The position numbers were made by a program, and so were the translations under genes. 64,000 nt of DNA from DASQDN01 sp963825845 (GTDB lineage Bacteria > Acidobacteriota > Terriglobia > Bryobacterales > Bryobacteraceae), in NCBI GenBank assembly GCA_963825845.1, contig CAWGVL010000036.1, positions 1 to 64,000 on the forward strand, given 5' to 3'. Positions 30,626 to 38,725 of the stretch are shown piece by piece. A model generated the notes under the pieces. The model did no database searches and had not been told where the DNA came from. It worked only from the letters and a program-made list of their open reading frames with translations. Position 1 is the first letter of the stretch. Each line of letters begins with the position of its first letter.

Positions 30626-31219
30626 ATGCCCGTTCATCTTCATCGAGTGTGCGTGTTCTGCGGGTCGAATTACGGCGCTCGTGACCACTACAGTGACGCG
30701 GCGACGAAATTGGGATCCTTACTCGCCGAGCACGGCATTGGCTTGGTATACGGCGGCGCAAGAGTAGGCTTGATGGGTGTTGTCGCCGATGCCGCTCTTG
30801 CGGCCGGCGGCGAGGTAATCGGGGTTATGCCGCAGGCGCTGGTCGATCGTGAGATTGCGCATTCGAATCTGACGAAGCTTCACATCGTCCACAGCATGCA
30901 TGAGCGGAAGCAGATGATGGCCGATCTTTCGGATGCCTTTGTCGCTCTTCCGGGCGGATTTGGCACATTCGAAGAATTTTGCGAAGTCCTGACGTGGAAC
31001 CAGATCGGCATTCACAATAAGCCCTGCGGAATTCTAAACACGCTCGGTTACTACGATGGGCTGCTAGCGATGTTCAATCACGGTGTGCAGGAACGATTCA
31101 TCCCCCCGGCGCACCACGCCGCTATTCTGGCGAGTTCTGATTGCAGGCAGTTACTCGCCCTGCTCCGCGCATACAAGCCGGTGAGTCAAACCAAGTGGCT
31201 CGAGAAATCAGAAGCATAA
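30626..31219 (+). CDS. LOG-family protein (TIGR00730 Rossmann-fold nucleotide hydrolase)
   Basis: 197 residues, intact. CVFCGSNYG at the start, GLVYGGARVGLMG, MHERK at 91-95 and the signature PGGFGTFEE at 109-117 define the LOG group, which releases cytokinin-like bases or ribose 5-phosphate from nucleoside monophosphates. It follows the phosphoesterase by 23 bases on the same strand and may be in its operon. Confidence 0.9.
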   Translation: MPVHLHRVCVFCGSNYGARDHYSDAATKLGSLLAEHGIGLVYGGARVGLMGVVADAALAAGGEVIGVMPQALVDREIAHSNLTKLHIVHSMHERKQMMADLSDAFVALPGGFGTFEEFCEVLTWNQIGIHNKPCGILNTLGYYDGLLAMFNHGVQERFIPPAHHAAILASSDCRQLLALLRAYKPVSQTKWLEKSEA

Positions 31220-31223
31220 TTCG

Positions 31224-32945
31224 CTATTGTCCGCTGTCCGCATTCAGCGCTTCCAACTCGGCGGTGACGACGTCGTTTTCTTTGACGTGAAGCGTCTTCC
31301 CTTTTGTTTCGAACCGGGCGAGAAACTCAGGATCCTGCCATGCGCCCGCCTCTGCGTTTTGCCACGCCAGAAGAATGTAATCGCCCGGAGCGATGCCGGT
31401 GAAGTTGAACGTCCCATTCTGGTCAACTGTTGCGGTTTTGTAGTACTGCTGCTGGTCGCGCCGGTCAGCCGACGGGATTAGAACCGCGGTAGAGCCGAGA
31501 GCAGGTTCCTTCTTCTCATTGAAGACCGATCCGCTAACCTGCGCCGCGGCGGAGCTTACAACGACCGTAAGCGACGGGGGAGCGCCGTCCACAATCGTGA
31601 TTTCGCCTTTCGGCGCTTCCTGCTGTCCCACGATCAGTGACTTGACGTAGAACGATTGCCCTCCCGCCAAGGCGGCCACGTGATACGTATCAGGAAACAC
31701 GTTGCGAATCACAAAGGTTCCGTCGTCCTTCACACGGGCGGAGGAGCCGCCCATCATAGGCGCAAACTCCTTCGGTTGTAGAGAAATGTTTACCTGGGCA
31801 AGATCGACCTTGGTCTGACCTTCGCTCGATACAATGCCACTGATCTCCATTCCCGGCTTCAAGGTCACCTCCACGCCCTCGACGGGCGAATTCCCAACGT
31901 TCACAGGAATTCGAGCGACATACCGCACTCCGTCATCAGAGGACTGAGCCGTCAACCAGTAGGATCCCGGCGTAACACCCCGAATCTCGAACTTCCCGTC
32001 GGGTCCCTGCGGGGCAGAAAGGTTGCGGTCGAACATGCCCATCATGGAATCTCTCGGATTCAACATGACCATCGTGCGACCTCGACCTGCGCCCCCGGTT
32101 ACGTGGCCACGAACACGGACCGTGTGCGTCTTAACAAGCTTCATGTCTATATTGCCGACAGGCTGCCCCGCGGCGATTGCGATCGGGACTGCTCCCGAGG
32201 AATCCGTCATACCCGGGTAATAGGTCGGCGCATAATCTTCTTCGGGCACGTCCGGATTTCCGCTCATGGCCCTGCTCATCGGGCCGTAACTCATTCGAGA
32301 ACGGTGAATCGCACTGACATAATATCGGCCTGGCGCCAACCCGAAGATGCGATATTCTCCAAGGTCGTTGGTGGATGCGGCACCGTTGGGTACCAGTTGA
32401 CGCCTGCCCTGAATATAGCGATTCGAAGTTGCCTGCACCTGCACATTGGCTAACGGTTCGCCGTCTTCATCGAGAATGCGACCGGAAATCACAGCATGAG
32501 GTTGGAGCCGAAACGAGATCGCCTTAACCACCTGACCGGAAGCGATCGTTAGCGGACTTCCCTGCTGCATCTGGCTGCGAGCGCCATACGAACCTCGCAC
32601 GAAGCCTGTCCGCTCGCCCATGAGCATGTATGTTCCAGGCTTAACATCCTTCATAGAAAACTGGCCGCTTGCGTCCGTGTTTGTCGAGTATGAACCACCC
32701 GGTCCCTGTCCCTGTCCCTGTCTCGACATCACCGGCATCAGAACGAGGGAAACCTTCCTGACCGGCTCACCTGTCGCTGCGTTCACGACTTGACCCTCAA
32801 TCCCGCCAGGAGGAACCTGCTGCTCCGGTTGCTGAGCGACCGCCTGTTGAGTTCCTGCATTCATGCGTCTGGCCGGTCGCTGCTGCTGCTGTGCGGAAAG
32901 GATGGAAGTGAGTGTGATTAATACCAGGACGAATCGGATCTGCAT
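31224..32945 (-). CDS. Secreted carboxypeptidase regulatory-like domain protein
   Basis: 573 residues, intact. Signal peptide (FVLVLITLTSILSAQ), a Gln/Pro-rich segment, then repeated transthyretin-like modules: GGIEGQVVNAATGEPVRKVSLVL, ISGRILDEDGEPLANVQVQA, VRGHVTGGAGRGRTMVML, ISGIVSSEGQTKVDLAQVNI and VSGSVFNEKKEPALGSTAVLI. Each is followed by a GxFxxxxxxPGxYxLxA type strand. Such CarboxypepD_reg proteins are very numerous in Solibacteres, probably on the cell surface, with unknown function. Confidence 0.88.
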   Translation of the reverse strand: MQIRFVLVLITLTSILSAQQQQRPARRMNAGTQQAVAQQPEQQVPPGGIEGQVVNAATGEPVRKVSLVLMPVMSRQGQGQGPGGSYSTNTDASGQFSMKDVKPGTYMLMGERTGFVRGSYGARSQMQQGSPLTIASGQVVKAISFRLQPHAVISGRILDEDGEPLANVQVQATSNRYIQGRRQLVPNGAASTNDLGEYRIFGLAPGRYYVSAIHRSRMSYGPMSRAMSGNPDVPEEDYAPTYYPGMTDSSGAVPIAIAAGQPVGNIDMKLVKTHTVRVRGHVTGGAGRGRTMVMLNPRDSMMGMFDRNLSAPQGPDGKFEIRGVTPGSYWLTAQSSDDGVRYVARIPVNVGNSPVEGVEVTLKPGMEISGIVSSEGQTKVDLAQVNISLQPKEFAPMMGGSSARVKDDGTFVIRNVFPDTYHVAALAGGQSFYVKSLIVGQQEAPKGEITIVDGAPPSLTVVVSSAAAQVSGSVFNEKKEPALGSTAVLIPSADRRDQQQYYKTATVDQNGTFNFTGIAPGDYILLAWQNAEAGAWQDPEFLARFETKGKTLHVKENDVVTAELEALNADSGQ

Positions 32946-33006
32946 GGCGGGATTCTCAATTATTCATCAATCGCGGCTCTGAAAAGATGTTCGACAACAT
33001 TGCTAA

Positions 33007-33516
33007 GTTACAGCCGTAGGCGATCTTGCGTCCACATTTCGTATGCCAGAGGGATCACTGCTCGGAGATGTCGGCCGCACACTGGGAGGCTATATTGCCG
33101 GACAGATAAAGGTCGCAGCGATTCTCGCCTGCATTTACTCGTTGGGATACGCGATGTCCGGCGTACCCTTCTGGCCCATTCTCGGCGTTCTTTCCGGGTT
33201 CCTGAATGTGATTCCCTTTGTCGGTTCTCTCCTTGGGCTTGCGATTACAGCATACGCCGTTCTGCTGAATGACGGACGTCTCGCGAATTACATCGGTGTA
33301 CTTGTGACGTTCGTTGTCGCCCAGGGATTGGAAGGATTTTGGATCACGCCGAGGATACTCGGACGGCGAGTCGGATTGTCGCCCCTCTACGTGTTTTTGG
33401 CCGTACTTGTCGGCGGATTTATGTTCGGACCGCTTGGCGTGCTATTCGCCGTGCCTGTGCTGGCTGTAATCGCAGTGCTCTGGCGTCACGCTTCTAAGCG
33501 GCGAGCCACCGTTTAG
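33007..33516 (+). pseudogene. AI-2E/PerM-family transporter, N-terminal half missing
   Basis: Only the C-terminal half (about 165 residues) of a normally 340-380-residue AI-2E family permease: VGRTLGGYIAGQIKVAAILACIYSLGYAMSGVPFWPILGVLSGFLNVIPFVG, then VAQGLEGFWITPRILGRRVGLSPLYVFLAVLVGGFMFGPLGVLFAVP (in segments). The conserved helices are intact and the stop is natural. Upstream of 33007 an in-frame stop is followed within 60 bases by the start of the reverse-strand surface-protein gene, so the first four membrane helices have no room. This is a truncation by deletion, rearrangement or misassembly. Confidence 0.8.
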
Positions 33517-33889
33517 CCAAGTCCTCGGCACTGCCTTCGAGATCGACGCGCTCACTCCCTTTTTCCTGGTCCTCTTCGAAGTAAAAAGCCATTACACCAT
33601 CGGGCGTCGGGCGGAGTTCCATTCGCCGTTCTCTGGCTTGCAGACGGAGGGTGCTGCCGAGCCATGTAGGCTGTACCTTGGTGCGCTGGGTAAAACCGAT
33701 GCGCGTCACGTGCCCAAGGAAGTCCTGTGTGAAAGTGCTTGTTTTCAGCGCTTCCGCGAAGGGAGCGGCCGCCAGCGCTTTCGCCTTTTCATTGGCGCGA
33801 TGGTGCGCGTCTCGCTGGAGATCCGCGGTGCGTTCTTCACTGGTCTCCAGACTTTTCAGATTGCTTTCGAGGCTGTCGAGAAAACTCAT
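33494..33889 (-). CDS. Small hypothetical protein
   Basis: 131 residues, intact, no export signal. The first 45 residues are a charged helix, possibly coiled coil (SFLDSLESNLKSLETSEERTADLQRDAHHRANEKAKAL). The second half is strand-rich (LRLQARERRMELRPTPDGVMAFYFEEDQEKGSERVDLEG). It overlaps the 3' end of the transporter fragment by 23 bases on the opposite strand. Family not recognised. Confidence 0.6.
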   Translation of the reverse strand: MSFLDSLESNLKSLETSEERTADLQRDAHHRANEKAKALAAAPFAEALKTSTFTQDFLGHVTRIGFTQRTKVQPTWLGSTLRLQARERRMELRPTPDGVMAFYFEEDQEKGSERVDLEGSAEDLAKRWLAA

Positions 33890-33899
33890 AAACAGGGAA

Positions 33900-33926
33900 A
33901 GCCAGGCGATAAAGCCTGGCTGCTTT
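33900..33926 (+). terminator. Hairpin with T-tract, probable terminator
   Basis: AGCCAGGC and GCCTGGCT pair around GATAAA, followed by GCTTTTT. The T-run is on the plus strand, so it would stop read-through towards the SDR gene; it also lies in the leader region of the reverse-strand small gene. Confidence 0.7.
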
Positions 33927-33996
33927 TTCGATTATAGCAATACGAAGCTTGCCCGGCATTTCGGATCAACACCGAGGGCGCGGGTACCATGAGGGA

Positions 33997-34788
33997 ATGC
34001 AGTTTGACTTCAGCGGTAAGACGGCGGTCGTAACAGGTGGAGCGAATGGGATCGGGCTGGCTGCTGCGCGGCTGCTATCCGGAAGCGGCGCGGATGTTTG
34101 GGTGCTCGACATGGCGAATGAACATCCGCTGGAGCGTGCTGCTGGATTCGGCGCGCATGGAACAGCCGCTGACGTGACGAATCGTGAGTCGCTGGAAGCT
34201 GCTTTTGAGCAGGCCGGTCATGAGATCGACATTGTCGTTGCTTGCGCTGGAACGGTGAGTGAAGCCACATTGGTCGAGACTAAGCCGTCCGAGTGGGATC
34301 GCATCATCAATGTGAATCTCACAGGAATGTTCAACACGATCCAGATTGCCGCCCGGAAGATGATCGCGCGCGGTAAGGGCAGTATCGTGCTGACGGCATC
34401 CACAAATTCTGTTGACGGCGAGCCCTCGCTGCTGGCTTATAACGCCAGTAAAGCGGGAATTATCGGCATTCTGCACACCGCAGCGAATGAACTCGGGCCG
34501 CATCAGGTTCGTGTAAACGCCGTGTGCCCAGGTTTAATTCGGACCCGTCTAACAGAAGAAAAGTTCGCGGACCTCCGCTCGATGCGGGAATATTTTCGGC
34601 ATATTCCTCTCGGTCGTAGCGGCTCTCCCACGGAAGTGGCATCGGCAATTGCGTTTCTTGCTTCGGATGCAGCGTCTTATGTCAGCGGGGCGGCGCTTAC
34701 CGTCGATGGTGGATATATGACAACAAAGTTTGGCACATGGAGCGAGGAGACAGCAGATTTTTTCGGCGACCGCTGGTGGCTGAAATAG
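33997..34788 (+). CDS. Short-chain dehydrogenase/reductase
   Basis: 263 residues from ATG 33997, which has GAGGGA directly upstream. Cofactor motif TGGANGIG, an Asp-Met after strand 2 (VLDMAN) that favours NAD, then CAGT, the catalytic Ser in LTASTNSVDGEPSLLAYNASK and its Tyr-x-x-x-Lys. The PG motif NAVCPGLIRTRL and the C-terminal SYVSGAALTVDGGYM are typical of classical SDRs of the FabG/gluconate-5-dehydrogenase type. Isolated; substrate unknown. Confidence 0.9.
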   Translation: MQFDFSGKTAVVTGGANGIGLAAARLLSGSGADVWVLDMANEHPLERAAGFGAHGTAADVTNRESLEAAFEQAGHEIDIVVACAGTVSEATLVETKPSEWDRIINVNLTGMFNTIQIAARKMIARGKGSIVLTASTNSVDGEPSLLAYNASKAGIIGILHTAANELGPHQVRVNAVCPGLIRTRLTEEKFADLRSMREYFRHIPLGRSGSPTEVASAIAFLASDAASYVSGAALTVDGGYMTTKFGTWSEETADFFGDRWWLK

Positions 34789-34827
34789 ATCAATGATGGA
34801 CGGCAGCGCTGTCGATTAGAGGCAATT

Positions 34828-34992
34828 TCAACTGGCGCTGGATTCTTGGCGGGATACGTAGCTTTCCGGATCGTCTACAAACTTGTTTTTGCACTTCTCG
34901 GAACAAAAATAGTACGTGTCGCCTTCGTAGTCATACTGCTGGGGCGCAGTGCGCTCGTCCACATCCATATCGCACACGTGATCACGGATCAT
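34828..34992 (-). CDS. YHS-domain metal-binding small protein
   Basis: 54 residues. The sequence contains VCDMDVDERTAP, YDYEGDTYYFCSEKCKNKF and DDPESYV, a complete YHS domain with Cys7, Cys30 and Cys34 as likely metal ligands. YHS modules occur in copper-ATPases and as stand-alone proteins associated with heavy metals or di-iron enzymes. It lies 30 bases downstream of the DUF72 gene on the same strand and so may be the last gene of the imuA-imuB-DUF72 operon. Confidence 0.85.
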   Translation of the reverse strand: MIRDHVCDMDVDERTAPQQYDYEGDTYYFCSEKCKNKFVDDPESYVSRQESSAS

Positions 34993-35022
34993 ATGGAGTG
35001 AGATGCGATAGGAGAGCCGGTG

Positions 35023-36003
35023 TTACATGTCGCCGTCCAGGATGGCCTTAATAGTCATTGGAGCGTTGCCTTCCAGACGGTTATTAATGAACAGGTAGGC
35101 AGGTTCGCGACGCCTCCGCGCACGATCTATTACAGCGCGGATGGCTTCGCGGGCTTGCGGATTCGGGTCCTGAATATGGTCGTAAGGAGCGAATTTTTCC
35201 ACAGCGTGTTCGTAGGACCGGCCTGCGCGCAAGAGCGCCCGGACAACCGTGAAGCTCGTCGTGAAGGCCTCGGCGATTTTGATTTGCTTGTGCAGCGGTG
35301 GCATCCGATTCCACGAGTTAAAGACGTGGGCAACATTGTTGCGGCGCAAGACGTCGAAGTACGCGGCATCCAAGTAATCGTCATTGCGAATTTCGACGGA
35401 GTATCGCCAGCTCTGAGGCAGTCGAGCGAGGAATCGATCGAGGTCGGTGAAAAAATCCTGAGGGTGCGGGTAGCTCTTTTTTGAAAATGTGCCGAATTCA
35501 AAGATAAGCACTGCAATCCGATCACGATAGGACTCCAGCGGCCGCAAAAATCCTTCTTCGAACATCTCCGGCGATAAGAATGCGGGGTTTGGCATGCCTG
35601 ATCGTGGTCCGTAGCGCGGATGTGAGGGGAAAGTCTTACAGGTAATCTCTTCGGGGACCTTGAAGGCAAACTTCATTTGGGGATGAGCTGTCTCGAACAG
35701 CTTTGTCCAAAACTCGGGCGATGGGAACTGATAGAACGAGAAGTCACCGCAAACGATTGGGAAGGTTTCGCCGTATTCCGCAAGGCACCGCTGCTCGAAG
35801 AGCTTCTGCGAGAACTTGCCGCGCGTGTAGTATTTCTGCGGTGTATAGATCTGGCCGAGCCAGCCTTCGTACTTCCATGAACTGCCGCCCAGGAAGATCT
35901 GTTCGTTCGCAAGGGCCCGGAGTTCATGGGCGAGATGTTCGCGGTCGAACGATGGCGACGGATCATCGAACAAGGGCAACATGGTCGACATGCTTTCAAT
36001 CAT
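35023..36003 (-). CDS. DUF72 (YecE-like) TIM-barrel protein
   Basis: About 326 residues, intact. Family landmarks: FLGGSSWKYEGWLGQIYTP, YGETFPIVCGDFSFYQFPSPEFW, FAFKVPEEITCKTFPSH, LIFEFGTFSKKSY, WRYSVEIRNDDYLDAAYFDVLRR, AHVFNSWNRMP and a final LFINNRLEGNAPMT. DUF72 proteins adopt a TIM barrel and their activity is not established. The ATG at 36003 overlaps the imuB stop by eight bases, so translation is likely coupled with imuB. This position suggests, but does not show, a role in mutagenic repair. Confidence 0.9.
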   Translation of the reverse strand: MIESMSTMLPLFDDPSPSFDREHLAHELRALANEQIFLGGSSWKYEGWLGQIYTPQKYYTRGKFSQKLFEQRCLAEYGETFPIVCGDFSFYQFPSPEFWTKLFETAHPQMKFAFKVPEEITCKTFPSHPRYGPRSGMPNPAFLSPEMFEEGFLRPLESYRDRIAVLIFEFGTFSKKSYPHPQDFFTDLDRFLARLPQSWRYSVEIRNDDYLDAAYFDVLRRNNVAHVFNSWNRMPPLHKQIKIAEAFTTSFTVVRALLRAGRSYEHAVEKFAPYDHIQDPNPQAREAIRAVIDRARRRREPAYLFINNRLEGNAPMTIKAILDGDM

Positions 36004-37273
36004 AGTTGCCATCGACGAACCATTCGTTTGTCGCGTTATGCCGCAGACGGTAGACCCCTCCCGTTTGCAGCGCGACATCCCATTCGTCACACGCCCACGG
36101 CTCCTGCGTAATCCAATCGCCCGATGTGCGCCATGGGCCAGCATATGCGCAGACGGGTCCATTTATTCCGTAGGCATTGACACGCTCTGGGTAACCATGC
36201 GGTGAAGCAACTTTTGCTCGTAAAGGAGGCCGGTAAACGCGGATCGCTAGCCTTGGCTCATCTGACGTAAGACTACCTGGCTCGTCCATCTGCTTCGCTT
36301 CGAATCGAGTCAGGCGAAATGCGCCCGGGCGGTGAGTATCGATGAGTTCGGGTGTGCCGGCGTTGCCTTGCCCGACGATTGCAGCGATGCGCGCCAGCGT
36401 CAATTCCAGTTTCTCCGGCTGAGGAGCGAGCGGGATAAAAAGCCCGCCTTGCACAACTCTCGGATGGACCGGAGTCGCGGTCAAATGGACTCCAACAATT
36501 GGAGCTTCAGGAGGATGCGCTGACAAATCGTATTGCAGGAGTTTCAGGAACGTCTGCGCGTCGCGGGTCGCAAACGGGAGACACAAGGTTCGGGTGTACT
36601 CGCGGTTCTTCTCGAGGTCGAGGACCAGGTTCAATTCATTGGCGGCCAGCGCGTGTGAGGCCAGGGATTTGCAGACCTCCGTTAGCAGCCGGGAAAGAAT
36701 AAACAGCAGCGGTTCGAGCAACTCCAGCGCATGTTCAAGTTCCATGTCCGCCTTGAAGAGGAGGTCTTCTTTGGCGGGAACGAGCGGGCGGTTCGTCATT
36801 CCCCGGGCGAGGCGCCGCAGTTGAACGCCCGCGCTGCCGAGGCGTTCGGCTATGCCATTTTCTGGTAGGGCGGCAAGGTCGGCGAAGGTTTCGATGCCCC
36901 AACTCACGAGCGTGGTGTGAAGTTCGTCGTCCGCATCATCGCGAGTGTGTGTGAGGAAGTCGAGGGATAAAGATGAGAGCACCTGCCCTTCTTCGCCCGG
37001 CGGAATGACAGTCAGTCCCAGGAAGCCGCGAGCGGCGGCCATCGCGGCATGCGGGTTCGACGCAATGCCCACGCGGGCGCCCATGTGTGTAACGCGTTGT
37101 GCGATGGCCTTGCCGATGGATTCCGGTGGGCCGTACAGACTTCGGAGCCCTCGGATGTCAAGGATTGCAGCTTCGGGTGTGAACTCGATATTGGGTGAGA
37201 AGGCTTCGGCGCAGGCTCGGAGCGCGGAAGTTTGCTCCTCGCCCAATCCGGGGATGTAGATGCAGGCGTACAT
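35996..37273 (-). CDS. imuB: ImuB-like Y-family polymerase homologue
   Basis: 425 residues, intact. It aligns as a Y-family palm/fingers plus little-finger-like region (ILDIRGLRSLYGPPESIGKAI, RVGIASNPHAAMAAARG, LETFADLAALPENGIAERLG-like helix-hairpin-helix). The first strand is MYACIYIPGL, with no catalytic aspartate, and the usual Asp-Glu pair of active Dpo4/DinB enzymes is absent. This is the state of ImuB, an inactive adaptor that links the clamp and DnaE2 in SOS mutagenesis. It follows imuA by six bases and overlaps the DUF72 gene. No dnaE2 lies in the window. Confidence 0.88.
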   Translation of the reverse strand: MYACIYIPGLGEEQTSALRACAEAFSPNIEFTPEAAILDIRGLRSLYGPPESIGKAIAQRVTHMGARVGIASNPHAAMAAARGFLGLTVIPPGEEGQVLSSLSLDFLTHTRDDADDELHTTLVSWGIETFADLAALPENGIAERLGSAGVQLRRLARGMTNRPLVPAKEDLLFKADMELEHALELLEPLLFILSRLLTEVCKSLASHALAANELNLVLDLEKNREYTRTLCLPFATRDAQTFLKLLQYDLSAHPPEAPIVGVHLTATPVHPRVVQGGLFIPLAPQPEKLELTLARIAAIVGQGNAGTPELIDTHRPGAFRLTRFEAKQMDEPGSLTSDEPRLAIRVYRPPLRAKVASPHGYPERVNAYGINGPVCAYAGPWRTSGDWITQEPWACDEWDVALQTGGVYRLRHNATNEWFVDGNYD

Positions 37274-37279
37274 GACGCG

Positions 37280-37942
37280 TCACGCCAGAGCTTTTGCCTG
37301 AAAGGCAGCTCGTGCAGATCGCATGGGTTTCCGCGGAGCGACGTGGACTTCCATGCCGCGAAGCAACTGGAAATCGCGATGGTTACCTGACCATATGGGT
37401 TTGCCAGGAGGCAGCTCGAGCGACATGGCTGCGCAGTTTTTCGCATGGGGTTCGCACGCCAGGACGAGGAAAACGGCCGCCGTATTTTCGACGGCGCGTT
37501 TGAAGCGGTACCAGTACGAAAGCGGCACCTTTCGCATCATTTCAGCGCGAACATCGCCCAAATCCAGCACTACTACACCCCATCCCCCGCTATGAACAAG
37601 AAGATCAGCCGACCGGATTGCCTGTTCCGCGCCAGTGCATCGGACCCACAGCAATCTGGCGAACTCCGTTCCCGCTGCCGCGGAGGAAACAGGGTCGAAT
37701 GAATCGGACGCGTCGATCAGCGCGCAGAACTCCCCTTTGACAGAGGAATTGGCCAGCAGCGCATGCAAGAATGTTGTTTTTCCGCAACTAGCGGGACCGT
37801 AAATTTCGGTGATGGCGCCGCGGGGGAGTCCGCCGATCGACGAATCGAAGCCCTGGATCCCCGTCGGCAGAAGCTCCCTCTCGAGTTGTTGTTGGACTTG
37901 AACATTGGTGAGCAGGTGAGAGGCAAGTGCAGCACGATCCAT
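37280..37942 (-). CDS. imuA: ImuA-like RecA-fold protein
   Basis: 220 residues, intact. RecA/SulA-like core with LPTGIQGFDSSIGGLPRGAITEIYG, a degenerate Walker A (GPASCGKTT) and GVVVLDLGD as Walker B. The C-terminus is short and basic. In mycobacteria and proteobacteria the ImuA/ImuA' partner works with ImuB and DnaE2 in damage-induced translesion synthesis. It is the first gene of the operon and is preceded by a good sigma70-type promoter. It faces udgX, about 96 bases away. Confidence 0.85.
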   Translation of the reverse strand: MDRAALASHLLTNVQVQQQLERELLPTGIQGFDSSIGGLPRGAITEIYGPASCGKTTFLHALLANSSVKGEFCALIDASDSFDPVSSAAAGTEFARLLWVRCTGAEQAIRSADLLVHSGGWGVVVLDLGDVRAEMMRKVPLSYWYRFKRAVENTAAVFLVLACEPHAKNCAAMSLELPPGKPIWSGNHRDFQLLRGMEVHVAPRKPMRSARAAFQAKALA

Positions 37943-37971
37943 GGCGTATTTTCGCCCTTTCTTCGCCTTTC

Positions 37972-38000
37972 ATTTTGCATCGCCACACGATCTGTGTCAA
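37972..38000 (-). promoter_or_regulatory. Promoter of the imuA-imuB-DUF72 operon
   Basis: On the minus strand TTGACA (37995-38000) and CAAAAT (37972-37977) are separated by exactly 17 bases, and the imuA start follows 30 bases later. A short dyad, ACAC-GATCT-GTGT at 37985-37997, overlaps the -35 box and the spacer and could be an operator. I do not see a standard LexA box. Confidence 0.6.
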
Positions 38001-38038
38001 GGATCGACGTGTTGGCATTCAGGAGATAATGGAATTCG

Positions 38039-38684
38039 ATGCCGTCGCAAAAAGCGGTGCTGAGTACGGCCGCATCCTTGATTCCCGACAAGGCCACTCT
38101 TTCCCAGATTCGTGAAATCGCCGCGGGGTGTCATGCATGCGACCTGTGGCAGCGGGGTACTCAAACCGTATTTGGCGAGGGTAAATCAAAAGCACAGATC
38201 ATGCTCATTGGCGAGCAGCCGGGTAACGATGAAGATTTGGCCGGGCATCCGTTTATCGGGCCGGCGGGCAAATTGCTTGACAAGGCGCTCGAGGACGCGG
38301 GAATCGATCGCGAACTCGCGTATGTCACCAACGTCGTAAAGCATTTCAAGTGGGAGCCGCGAGGGAAGCGGCGCATCCACGCAAAACCGAACTCACAAGA
38401 GATTACAGCCTGCCTTCCCTGGCTTCAGACCGAGATTCGGCTGGTGCAACCGGCCCTGGTCGTCTGCCTGGGAGCAACGGCCGCACAGGCATTACTAGGC
38501 CGTACGTTCCGGGTAACTCAACAACGTGGTGTGCTGCTGGATGCGCCATTCGCAAAAAAAGCGATGGCTACAGTCCACCCGTCATCGATCCTACGGGGCG
38601 CCCGATGAAAAGACCCGGCGTGAAGAAACCGCGCGATTTATCGCAGATTTGAAAAATGCAGCGGAGTATTTGAAACGAGGTTAA
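38039..38684 (+). CDS. udgX: UdgX-type uracil-DNA glycosylase (one frameshift)
   Basis: Removes or traps uracil in DNA. The N-terminal CHAC (Cys31, Cys34) and two later Cys are placed for an Fe-S cluster, as in family 4 enzymes. Motif GEQPGNDEDLAGHPFIGPAG and the R-loop KRRIH (residues 110-114) mark the UdgX group, in which the His of KRRIH can form a covalent bond with the abasic site. Motif VHPSS lies near the C-terminus. An extra G near 38595 shifts the frame; corrected, the tail reads DEKTRREETARFIADLKNAAEYLKRG and ends at 38684. Divergent from imuA. Confidence 0.9.
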
Positions 38685-38699
38685 GGAGACAGCGTCTCC
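38685..38699. repeat. Perfect dyad after udgX
   Basis: GGAGAC-AGC-GTCTCC starts one base after the udgX stop. There is no T-tract, so it is not a standard terminator; it may be a processing hairpin or protein site ahead of the GH2 gene. Confidence 0.5.
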
Positions 38700-38725
38700 T
38701 ACATATTACCCAAGGAGGACATATT

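Noticed and set aside
32700..32722. Short tandem repeat GTCCCT/GTCCCTG
   Set aside because: It encodes a Gly-Gln-Gly-Gln run inside an intact protein and is too short to be a CRISPR or VNTR feature.
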